Below, in pieces: positions 1-7,533 of a DNA stretch of 11,897 bases. A program made the position numbers and the translations under genes. The notes beneath the pieces are model-generated. The model saw nothing but the letters and a program-made list of their open reading frames with translations, made no database searches and was not told the origin of the DNA. Location of the stretch: NCBI GenBank assembly GCA_003573635.1, contig QUTJ01031460.1, positions 1-11,897 of the forward strand, written 5' to 3'. How positions within the stretch are numbered: position 1 is the stretch's first letter; each line of letters opens with the position of its first letter. Source of the stretch: Goniomonas avonlea. Its lineage: Eukaryota > Cryptophyceae > Goniomonadida > Goniomonadaceae.

Positions 1-45
1 TCTCCCCCCTCGCCTCGCTCGCTCACTCCCCCCCCTCTCTCCCAG
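1..45 (+). other. Intron 3' end with strong polypyrimidine tract and AG acceptor
   Basis: Almost unbroken C/T sequence ends in CCCAG at 41-45, directly before an open frame. This looks like the 3' end of an intron whose donor lies left of the window, so the transporter gene that follows is 5'-truncated by the window edge. Confidence 0.6.
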
Positions 46-589
46 GTGAAAGAGCAGAGGTTCGACAAGGCAGCCGTGTGGCTTGTAATCGCTGCAGCAA
101 TGTCGAGTATCGGGCTTATTCACGCCTACGAAATCACCGAGAACGGTGTCGACACTAAACTTCGATTGTTCGGCGCCGCCCCGGACGCTGCGGTACGTGT
201 TGTATTTACTGCACACGTGACCAGGTCATGACGGGATACAGGACAGTCGAAACGCGCGAAGGGTGTGCGCACTGACACTGCCGTAGGTGATGTACTTGCT
301 CACAGCCGTGCTCCTGTATGCGTACCACGCGTTTGCCGTGAGCACGGGCTCTTTCTCAGATGATGGGCTTCTTCCAACAAAACACAACCTCCGCCGCCTC
401 GCATGGCGTGCTCGTGCAAAGATTGCCGAAGTGCGCGGTCGGAGGGTCTCCCTAGTGTTTCCGGGGGCTGGCAGACGTCCATCGTTCCTTGGTGCCGGTG
501 CCAGTGGCAAGGACTCCAACAAGACTGCTCCAGCTCCTGGAACAGAAAGACTTCTGTCCAACCGTTCTGGAGTGTCTACCGAGTTGTAG
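46..589 (+). CDS. C-terminal part of a multi-pass membrane transporter (possibly NCS2/AGZA-type purine permease), 5' partial
   Basis: Two exons are visible: 46-192 and 287-589, both in phase 0, separated by a 94-nt intron (GTACGT donor at 193, GTAG acceptor at 286). Joined, they read on into TAG at 587-589. The first exon carries a hydrophobic segment (VWLVIAAAMSSIGLIHAY) and the second begins with another (MYLLTAVLLYAYHAFAV), followed by a basic, Ser/Gly-rich tail of about 80 residues that would lie outside the membrane. The pattern of a K/R-F-x-x-A-A-x-W helix, an S-x-x-G-x-I-H-A-Y motif and a final helix rich in L, Y and A resembles the end of xanthine/uracil-type permeases, but this is recognition by eye. 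Membrane protein is well supported; the family is tentative. Another donor at 339 (GTGAGC) could shorten the tail. Confidence 0.5.
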
Positions 590-702
590 ACTGCAGCAAT
601 TGAAGAGGACACATTCCTAGGTTCAGTGAGAGCAGGACGCTGGTGTTTCCTACAGCGGCAGTTCGACATTTGCACCGTTTTGCAAATAATAACAATTTTT
701 AC

Positions 703-840
703 TTATTTCAAGTTTTCATAGCGGGCATAAAGCATCCTACGAACCCACCGCCACCAAGGCCCACTCTTGGAGGCGGGGATGAGCTTTCCACGAGCACCAT
801 CCGCTTGCAGTACCAGCTGTTTGTGCGCAAGGAGCGCCAT
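703..840 (-). CDS. Small ORF, 45 aa, or last exon of the upstream minus-strand gene
   Basis: ATG at 840 in a favourable context (ATCAACATGGCG) is followed by 45 codons to TAA at 703-705. The peptide starts MALLAHKQLVLQADGARGK and ends in an aromatic and basic stretch (GPWWRWVRRMLYARYENLK). The frame also joins that of the gene at 873-1520 if a 29-nt intron at 858-886 (GT...CAG) is removed, in which case this would be that protein's C terminus. The opposite strand also holds a 73-codon open frame here (643-864, GTG-initiated), which I consider less likely. Function is unknown. Confidence 0.3.
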   Translation of the reverse strand: MALLAHKQLVLQADGARGKLIPASKSGPWWRWVRRMLYARYENLK

Positions 841-872
841 GTTGATAAAACAAGATCCTGTTGACAAGAGTC

Positions 873-1520
873 CTAGTTCAAGAAACCGATTGGTTCCCGA
901 ATTGCGTCCTCAGGAGTGATAAATCCGAGGGAGGAGTCGACGGTTGCAAGATCAAGCATGCGCGGGGCGCGTTTGGTAGTCTTGTCAGCCGAACAACTGA
1001 GGGAGCCGTGGCGAACACTTCCGAAACCTCTTCCGGACCTGCCAGATGAAGATGAGATGGATGCCCTCCGTCTGTCAGATGAGACGGATGCTGCGACGGG
1101 TGATGTGACGGGGCTCAAGTCTTGGGGCTCAATTTTTCTCCGAGGCGAGGCAAACGAGAGTTCCTGATCGTCTGTGGTGGTGATCTTTTTGCCAGTGGAG
1201 GTCTTTTTGTTGTGCATTTCGCAGTTAGAAGTCTGGGCCACCGAGCAAAGATTCCAAGGACCACGAAATATCTGTGGTGTCGAAATATCTGTGGTGATCT
1301 TAAAAAAATCGGCGAAGATTTCAAGTTTTGCCGAACTTTCCCGCAACATTGACATATGATCACGGGCGATTGTTAAAATCGGGATGTTTATTTGGCCGCA
1401 CAAAGGCTCGGCGGTGGCAACCGGCACGAGTTCCTTGGTGATCTCCGACGAAGCTCGGTTGATCTTAGCGTCTTGTCGTGTCCAAACGGTGTTGCGGGCG
1501 GTACAACGTTCTGAGTTGAT
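873..1520 (-). CDS. Unrecognised Ser-rich protein, long terminal exon
   Basis: The frame is open from just after a TGA at 1521-1523 down to TAG at 873-875, 215 codons, with G or C at most third positions, as in the solid genes of this window. The upstream half has the mixed composition of a folded region (EITKELVPVATAEP, then MSMLRESSAKLEIFADFFK). The downstream half is Ser- and basic-rich (SPRRK, SSDRRRASISSSS, KTTKRAPR), which looks like a disordered, phosphorylatable tail, ending EDAIREPIGFLN. No family is recognised. The start is unresolved: a candidate preceding exon begins after a CACAG acceptor at 1602-1606 and reads LSLSDSYLRPTELSEGHV, but I could not fix the joining intron. A 17-bp duplication lies inside the frame (1264-1296). 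The plus strand has an overlapping 83-codon frame (916-1167) that also looks moderately protein-like, so strand assignment is not certain. Confidence 0.45.
   Translation of the reverse strand: MNSERCTARNTVWTRQDAKINRASSEITKELVPVATAEPLCGQINIPILTIARDHMSMLRESSAKLEIFADFFKITTDISTPQIFRGPWNLCSVAQTSNCEMHNKKTSTGKKITTTDDQELSFASPRRKIEPQDLSPVTSPVAASVSSDRRRASISSSSGRSGRGFGSVRHGSLSCSADKTTKRAPRMLDLATVDSSLGFITPEDAIREPIGFLN
1264..1296. repeat. Two-copy tandem repeat, 17-bp period
   Basis: CGAAATATCTGTGGTG occurs at 1264-1279 and again at 1281-1296. It lies inside the open frame of the minus-strand gene. Because 17 is not a multiple of 3, the two copies are read in different frames. Confidence 0.8.
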
Positions 1521-1749
1521 TCAGAATCGGAGGGCCACGAACGTGCCCCTCGCTCAGCTCAGTGGGTCGCAGATAAGAATCGGAAAGAGAAAGAGCAGCC
1601 ACTGTGACAGCACACAAGTTCCTGTCACTACGTGCAATGTATTAGAATGCAATCGGTCTCAGGGGCAGAACACCAATTTCGGAACCCTTCAGACACATTA
1701 TGAAGCAAAAAAGCCAGTAAGTCACTCGACAACACACGACGCCGTGCGA

Positions 1750-2140
1750 CGCAGTCGCAACGCCGCCATGGCGCACACCAGTCCCACTGCAACCCAGACG
1801 GACACGCCAACGTGGCACCAACGCACGAGGAGGCATGAGCAACTGCACCCAATGTGGTCACGATGCGCACGCCAGTCCCACTGCAACCATGCAACCCAGA
1901 CCGCGTGTAACCTTAGACCCATGCACCGACAGCCAACCCACGCCAATGTGGACCCACGCAGACGCACACCGAACAGGAGGCTGATCAACTCACGTCACCA
2001 TGACGACGCACACCGGAACGACGATGAGCAACTCCACCCAATGTGTCACCACGAGGATGGGGACCCCACGCACTGTCGACGCCAAGACCAACACTGGCAC
2101 GCATAACGGACCCAGCACACCAGGAGGAGACGACGCAAAC
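1750..2140. repeat. Decayed tandem repeat (minisatellite), period about 94-95 bp
   Basis: The stretch is poor in T on the plus strand and rich in CAC/ACG/GCA words. A 24-mer at 1771-1794 recurs with one mismatch at 1865-1888 (94 bp apart). A 22-23-mer ending CCAATGTG at 1834-1856 recurs with more mismatches near 1928-1950 and closely at 2023-2045, i.e. at one and two periods. At least three to four degenerate copies are present. Long frames stay open in several phases on both strands here because of composition. The region from about 1610 to 2224, between two minus-strand genes, otherwise shows no convincing gene. Confidence 0.65.
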
Positions 2141-2224
2141 GCACACGAGGACCACCAAAGAACGACGCACATGCACGGAGAGCGACGACAGTTTGTCAGT
2201 GACGTCCATCGCACCAGGATGAAG

Positions 2225-3445
2225 TTATTGAGCAGGCCCACCATCAGCCCCAGCTGCTGTGCCAGATGCCGCAGCTCCCGCGTCCGAGTCAGCCCTGCTC
2301 ATTTGGCATTTGTTGCAGTTCTCGCGCTTGCTGTAATTGTGATTCTGACAACCAGAGCACCGCCAGTCACCAGGCCGCCAGAACTTATCAACAGGTGCAG
2401 GAGCAACAGCAGCAGCAGCAATGCAATCAGCATGCGACATCTTGCACTTGTTGCATTCTTCTCGCTTGGCGTAGTTATGATTCCCGCAGCCAGAACACAG
2501 CCAGTCACCAGGTCTCCAGAATTGGGAGACTTTGTCGGTCATACCAGGCATGCCTGGCATCCCCATCCCCATGCCCGGCATACCCGGAACACCGGGGATT
2601 CCTGGCATCCCCATGCCGGGCATCCCCATGCCCATGCCTGGCATCCCCATGCCCATACCCCATGCGCCGGGCCCAGCGAAGGGCGGAACGAAGGGAGCTG
2701 AAACACTGGGCCTCTTTGCCACGCCGTCACCGGTGAAGTCGGCTCCACGCTTCAAACCCCGTCCCATGTCACCCGGAGCGCCAGCCCAGCCACCAGACCA
2801 AGCTCCGGCGGCAGGCGGACCTCCCAGAGCACCATTGTTACCACCTTGTGTCCCAACCGTAGCGCCCATGCCATAAAAGGAATTGGCACTTGGATCTGCC
2901 GCATTGAATGGCGCATTCCATGAAGCTGCTCCCCCAGCGGGAAAATTTTGAGCCAGGGCCGGAGTACCGAAAGCGCCTGCACCGGCTCCGTACGCAAATA
3001 TGTCAGAAGCCCCTTTGGGGGCCTGGCAACGATTGCACTCGGTGCGAAAGCTGTAGTTGTTGTTGCCACACCCACGAGCCGTACACACCCAGTCACCTGG
3101 CTTCCCGCCACCTTGCTTTGCGGCACCATTGCCATCGAAACCGCCAGCCCAAGCACCACCGAACTGGGCTCCAGGAAACCCACCACCCAAGCCATAGCCG
3201 CCAAAATCGTTCCTTGGAGTCTGGCAACGATTGCACTCGTTGCGGAAGCTGAAATTGTTGTTTCCGCAGCCGGGCGCCGAGCAAACCCAATCGCCAGGCT
3301 TGCCCCCACCAGCCCCTGCGCCAGCACCACCGCCGGCAGGAGCTTGCGACCCCTTCGCCAATTTACAGCGGTTGCACTCCATTCGGAACGCATAATTCTT
3401 GTTTTGGCATCCCGGGCACACCCAATCGCCGTCGCGCTCACCCAT
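2225..3445 (-). CDS. RanBP2-type zinc finger protein with five fingers, probable RNA-binding
   Basis: Intronless, 406 aa. I chose ATG at 3445 (MGERDGDWVC); the frame continues upstream only to a GTG at 3487. Five fingers follow the pattern GDW-x-C-x(2 or 4)-C-x3-N-x6-C-N-x-C. Their Cys sets are at residues 10/13/24/27, 55/60/71/74, 121/126/137/140, 317/320/331/334 and 363/366/377/380. Fingers 1, 4 and 5 use CX2C; fingers 2 and 3 use CX4C. The conserved Trp, paired Asn/His and Arg resemble ZRANB2-like and plant RanBP2 fingers that bind single-stranded RNA. Between fingers 3 and 4 lies a linker of about 170 residues, Gly/Ala/Asn-rich, with two KR pairs ten residues apart (a possible bipartite nuclear signal) and a Met-Gly-Pro repeat at about 263-302. 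The role is likely RNA processing or RNP assembly. The start lies 145 bp from that of the divergent GRWD1-type gene. Confidence 0.9.
   Translation of the reverse strand: MGERDGDWVCPGCQNKNYAFRMECNRCKLAKGSQAPAGGGAGAGAGGGKPGDWVCSAPGCGNNNFSFRNECNRCQTPRNDFGGYGLGGGFPGAQFGGAWAGGFDGNGAAKQGGGKPGDWVCTARGCGNNNYSFRTECNRCQAPKGASDIFAYGAGAGAFGTPALAQNFPAGGAASWNAPFNAADPSANSFYGMGATVGTQGGNNGALGGPPAAGAWSGGWAGAPGDMGRGLKRGADFTGDGVAKRPSVSAPFVPPFAGPGAWGMGMGMPGMGMGMPGMGMPGIPGVPGMPGMGMGMPGMPGMTDKVSQFWRPGDWLCSGCGNHNYAKREECNKCKMSHADCIAAAAVAPAPVDKFWRPGDWRCSGCQNHNYSKRENCNKCQMSRADSDAGAAASGTAAGADGGPAQ
2540..2659 (-). repeat. In-gene repeat encoding a Gly-Met-Pro low-complexity linker
   Basis: Short units such as CATGCCTGGCATCCCCATGCC (plus strand) recur irregularly and encode runs of GMGMPGM / GMPGIPG in the zinc-finger protein. 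The repeat keeps the reading frame. Such a Met/Gly/Pro tract is likely disordered and may vary in length between strains. Confidence 0.85.
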
Positions 3446-3509
3446 TGATTCGACGGCAACACGCGCAAGTTTGACTGTGATTGACACTTGTCACTTCCCG
3501 AAAGCTTCG

Positions 3510-3517
3510 GTATATAC
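3510..3517. promoter_or_regulatory. Palindromic TATA-like element in a divergent promoter
   Basis: GTATATAC is its own reverse complement and lies near the middle of the 145-bp interval between the divergent starts at 3445 (minus, zinc finger) and 3591 (plus, GRWD1-type). It is about 65 nt from one ATG and 74 nt from the other. A single bidirectional core promoter is an inference; transcription start sites are not visible. Confidence 0.4.
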
Positions 3518-3590
3518 AGCCACGGTCAGCCTAATCGTGGTTGGCTAGTGAAAAGACCTCTTGCACGCGGACAACGCACAGATCGTGGTG

Positions 3591-6500
3591 ATGCTGAGAC
3601 CAAAGAAGGGACTCAAGGTGGCAAAAAAAAAGAGGGCCACGGGGCAACCGGCAGTCGTGGCTGCTCCCAAAGACGAAGATCTCGAGTTTGAGGATCCATT
3701 CGGAGACGAAGAGGAAAGCGAAGAAGACGGAGGAGACAGGGACGAGGAGATGGACGATGCCGATGGCGCTGATGCTGAAATGGATCAGCCTGCGACAAAG
3801 GTGCCTCAACCATTTGGCCATCTTGACTTCGTTATTTATTCGTTTTTGCAGGTGTATATTCCCGGGAGGGGAGATCCGCTCGCTGAAGACGAAAAGCTGG
3901 AGTTTGTGAGCAGTGCCTACTTGATGCTGCACAGACTACGGTGGGAGTGGCCTTGCCTCAGTTTTGATTTCGTCCGAGATGGACTTGGTCAGCAACGCAC
4001 CAAGGTATTGATGGTTGATTCGGGTACAGCGTGCTGAACTATCACAGTTCCCAATGACCAGCTACTGCGTGGCTGGCACGCAAGCGGACAAACCACAGAA
4101 CAACAAGATCTTCGTCATGAAGCTGTCATCGTTGGCCAAAACCAAGCACGATGACGGTGACAGTGACGAAGGTGTGCCTTGAGCAGTTCTGAACAGTCTG
4201 TTGAATTGTTGCAGATTCTGATGAGGACGATGCTGTGGACGACGAACCAGTGCTGGAGACCAAGTTCCTACCACACTATGGTGGTGTGAACCGCATTCGG
4301 GTAAGCTCCTTGGGTCCTGTTGAATTTTCTGATTTCTTGCAGTGTCTGCCTCAGGAGCCCACTGTTGTGGCCACTTGGGCGGAAACTGGATCGGTCCACA
4401 TCTGGAACGTGGGCCCTCAACTCCAGGTGCGAAATGGCGTTTTCTCACCACTGTGTTCATCTGTTCTCACGGGTGTTTTGTAACGATCACCGGGTGTTGC
4501 CATGTACTGTGTGCAGCCGCACTCGGCCTTTGTCGCGAGGTTTTGATCTCTGAGCGCAGGCACTGGACGTGGCGAGAGGCTCGGCTGCTGCACTGAGCAC
4601 GGAGCCGATATTCACATTTGATGGACACGGACAAGAGGGTTTTGCGTTGGACTGGTCGCTCACTACTCCTGGAAGGTAGTTAGCCCTTGATCCATTCCTC
4701 GTGGTTGGTCTGACACGTGGGTACAGGCTGGTGACCGGAGACTGTGGCGCTGGTATTCGAGTGTGGAATCGTGAGTTGGTTACTGAAGGTTGCTTCATTC
4801 CTGACCCTGCCGCAGGGACTGGAGGAACTGCCTGGCAGGTCAGCAACAATTATCACGGGCACACCGCCTCCGTGGAAGACCTGCAGTGGAGTCCGACTGA
4901 GGCCGATGTGAGTCAATCGTGGAGCCCTGTGGTCTATTGAAATGTGGTGTCCGTTGTGTTTATCGTAGGGTGTCTGTTATCGTCTGTGTGTGCTCGGGTT
5001 ATCGTGTCGTGGTGTCTGGGCAGCTCCGAGTTGACGCCCCGGCAGGTGTTTGCGTCGTGTTCGGTGGACGGCAGTTTGCGTATTTGGGATGTGCGGCGCG
5101 AGAATGCCTCCGCGCTCGACGTCAAGGCTTCCAACACTGACGTCAATGTCCTCTCATGGAACAGGTGCTTGCACTGCCCCTTCCGCACTTGACCGCGTGT
5201 TCACTGAACGGGTCGCACGTAACGCGAGGCACATTGGTGCATTGCATCAAAATCTGCAACGGAATCATGCGATGCAATTCCATCGACCATCAGAAACAGC
5301 GGATGCACAGCTCCTTGGTTTGGTTCCCCCGCATATCCGGGCGGCCCTCCCTTGCACACATTTCATCCATGTCCTTTCTGCCTGCTCACATTCCGCTCAC
5401 CGCAGGAATGTGTCTTATCTGGTTGCATCTGGTCATGACGATGGCACTTTCTCTATTTGGGACCTTCGCAACTTTAAGAGGTGCGTTGCTTGCATGATGC
5501 GTTTTACGTGGGTGTGAGCACCTTAATCAACTCTGTGTGCGCGCGGGGTGGGGGTCGAGTCTCTGCTTCTCTTGGGCGTCTTGTCTCGCCCGCAGCTGTC
5601 CTTCCTCTTCCCTCCCTCCTTGCCCTCTCTCCCTCTCGCGGCCTCGTGCCTCCCCCCCCCCCCCCCCCCCCTCTCCCCCGCACGCGGGCCGCCCCGTCGC
5701 TCTCTCCCTCCTCCCCTGGATAATGTCTTGACTCACGCAAAATGACCTTGACGCAACAGTGACTACACTGTGGCGAGCTTCAACTGGCACAAGAAGGCTG
5801 TCACTGCGCTCGAGTGGCACCCGACACAGGGCTCAGTACTCGCTGTGTCTGGTGCTGATAATCAAGTGAGTCTTTGAGATGTTCGTTGTGACGGAGTCAC
5901 CTCAGGAGGGGGTGAGGGAGGGGGGTCCCAGGAGGGGTGGGGTGCGTCACCTCCGAAGGGTGGGGGGGGTGCGTCACCTCAGGAGGGGCGGGTCACCCAC
6001 AAGGGAGGTACTGGACGTCTGGCATGCTCCCTACGCATGCTACGAAGACTTTGCTTGGCTCTTTCGAGATGTCATTCAGTCAGCGGTGATTGCTGTGGTC
6101 GCTTGACAGATCCGAGAGCGCCAGAGCCCGAGATGTTGCGTGATGTGGTTGTGTGGTTGGTCCTCTGATGTGGTTCTGATGGTGTTGTTTCTTCTGCCGT
6201 CCAAATTCTCTCCTTCCCAGAATCAACTTGATGTGCTCACCAAGACAACGCAGCTGACGATTTGGGATTTGTCTCTGGAGCGAGACGAGGAGGAGGAAGC
6301 ACAGATGATCGCCAGTGGGGTGGACGTGCCTGACGTGCCCCCTCAACTTTTGTTTGTTCACCAGGTCCGGCCCTCTCGCGTTTATGGTTACGCCGCTCGG
6401 AGCGCTAGCGCTATCGTGTGTGTGGGGTTTGTCATGTTTGTGTTTATTGTGTGCAACTCGGAGCGAGATCGTGTTTGTGTTTGCTCATGTTTGTGATTGT

Positions 6501-7043
6501 TCTCATGTTTGTGATTGTTCTCATGTTTGTCGCATTTGTGTTTGTGCTCATGTTTGTGTTTGTTCTCATGTTTGTGCCGCTCGGAGCGCTATCGTATTTG
6601 TTCGCGTGTTGTGTTTGTTTGTGTGCTCGGTGCATGCCCGCGGTATTTGAGCAGTGTGGTGTCTTGCTTGTGTGCTAGCTGCTGGGGTAAGCAATGCGTG
6701 TGCTGGAAGTGTTGAGTGCTGACTGGTTCGTGCCCGTAGTGCTGTCACCGATGCCTGTGCTGTAAGTGTCGAGTGTGCTGGAAGTGGTTCGTGCACAGAG
6801 TCTTTTAGAGTCTTTCGTGCGAACATGGTGGTCGTGAGCTCGACTGTCGAACACACGTTGCTGTGGCCTCAGCTGTCCCCCCCGCCACATTTGCAGTGGA
6901 ACGTTGTGGTGTGTCAGAAATTGACTGTCCGACAGGGGCAAGAGGACATGAAGGAGGTCCACTGGCACCCACAACTTCCCGGTGTCATCGGCAGCACGGC
7001 GCAGGACGGGTTTAACATCTTTAAGACTGCAAACGTTGACTGA
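3591..7043 (+). CDS. GRWD1: GRWD1/Rrb1-type glutamate-rich WD-repeat protein, 13 exons
   Basis: Exons: 3591-3800, 3852-4004, 4048-4171, 4215-4300, 4343-4426, 4560-4675, 4727-4770, 4816-4907, 5046-5164, 5406-5480, 5760-5865, 6254-6364, 6936-7043. All junctions are GT-AG and keep frame, giving 475 aa (human about 446, yeast Rrb1 about 511). The N terminus is Lys-rich, then strongly acidic (residues about 28-63). A histone-binding-like segment follows ([18 protein letters not shown], near 86-103), then [12 protein letters not shown] and WD blades with [77 protein letters not shown], and a C-terminal PPQLLFVHQ...KEVHWHP block. In yeast and animals this nucle(ol)ar protein chaperones ribosomal protein L3 (uL3) in 60S assembly and binds histones. 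A TGTAA at 7064-7068 may be a polyadenylation signal. Intron 1 (51 nt) is in frame and stop-free. Confidence 0.95.
5652..5671 (+). repeat. Poly-C run in a pyrimidine-rich GRWD1 intron
   Basis: Twenty consecutive C residues sit in intron 10 (5481-5759), within a C/T-rich stretch from about 5580 to 5720. The tract is not directly at the acceptor (5758-5759), so it is not simply the splice-site polypyrimidine tract. The length may be affected by sequencing error. Confidence 0.9.
5895..5999 (+). repeat. G-rich imperfect repeats in a GRWD1 intron, G-quadruplex potential
   Basis: GTCACCTC starts imperfect copies at 5896, 5946 and 5974, each followed by G-rich sequence such as AGGAGGGG, with a fourth partial copy at about 5993. 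Runs of three to eight G separated by short loops between about 5906 and 5969 fit a G-quadruplex pattern on the RNA-like strand. All of it lies in intron 11 (5866-6253). Confidence 0.75.
6484..6580 (+). repeat. 18-bp tandem repeat in the last GRWD1 intron
   Basis: CTCATGTTTGTGATTGTT is present at 6484-6501 and 6502-6519. A longer variant spans 6520-6546, another copy is at 6547-6564, and a partial copy begins at 6565. The array lies in the 571-nt intron 12 (6365-6935) and is bordered by a CTCGGAGCG...ATCGT block seen near 6396, 6457 and 6580. No coding role is seen; open frames here are due to T/G composition. Confidence 0.8.
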
Positions 7044-7533
7044 GACCTCACTGAGACTGCGTGTGTAACTTCATAAAAATCAGAATTTCTACACCTCGGG
7101 GCCGTAGCGCCACTGGCACATACATGTGCCCATACACTGCACCGATGTCGGTTACACTGGCCCCGTGGCCGGCTGGCACTGTGTAGTGGCGCACATGCAT
7201 ACGGTCACGGCTGCCCGTACACTTGGTGTTCGGGATCAGACAGGTCGACGAGCACAACTGCAGAGGGTTCTTTCTCCCCTCATGGCTTGATACCTAGCTG
7301 CAAGCTCGCGTCCTTCACACTAGCAAGCGAGCTCTTTTGTCGATGATGCTGTTAAGCTCAAGGGCAGAGAAAGAGGAGGGGGGGGAGAAACAACAGAGCC
7401 ATGAATTTCATCAGACACAGGCGAAACCGTATTGCTGGGGGTAGGTATTGCTGTCTCTCGTGGTCGTATCGCCCAGTGTACGCCCTTCATAAGAGTATGT
7501 GAGGCTTGCAGGCCACGGACGAGGATTCGAGGA
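7044..7533. other. Intergenic interval: 3' flank of the GRWD1 gene and 5' flank of the M23 gene
   Basis: No convincing gene is seen. It holds a possible TGTAA polyadenylation signal at 7064-7068, a perfect inverted repeat GGCACAT-AC-ATGTGCC at 7115-7130, and a G run at 7378-7385. A stretch at 7441-7511 could be an intron in the 5' untranslated region of the next gene. Confidence 0.5.
7441..7511 (+). other. Possible 71-nt intron in the 5' UTR of the M23 gene
   Basis: GTAGGT at 7441 and GCTTGCAG ending at 7511 could be donor and acceptor, placing the spliced leader 22 nt before the ATG at 7534. There is no coding constraint to test this, so it rests on splice-site appearance alone. Confidence 0.25.

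Noticed and set aside
643-864. 73-codon plus-strand frame ending QLFVRKERHVDKTRSC
   Set aside because: It begins with GTG, has no clear splice context with the transporter gene, and competes with a minus-strand ORF that has a good ATG context.
916-1167. 83-codon plus-strand frame with an acidic DEDEMDALRLSDE segment
   Set aside because: It overlaps the longer minus-strand frame, whose composition and third positions look more coding; I keep it only as an alternative for strand assignment.
1384-2106. 240-codon plus-strand open frame rich in His, Thr and Arg
   Set aside because: Most of it is translation of the decayed 94-bp repeat; several other frames on both strands are equally open, and no domain-like segment is seen.
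2000-2701. 233-codon plus-strand frame, and other plus-strand frames up to 3448
   Set aside because: They are antisense to the zinc-finger gene, whose five aligned fingers prove the minus-strand frame; the Gly/Pro-rich codons keep antisense frames open.
3487-3487. GTG at 3487 as start of the zinc-finger protein
   Set aside because: Nuclear genes of this kind start at ATG; the in-frame ATG at 3445 lies just before the first finger.
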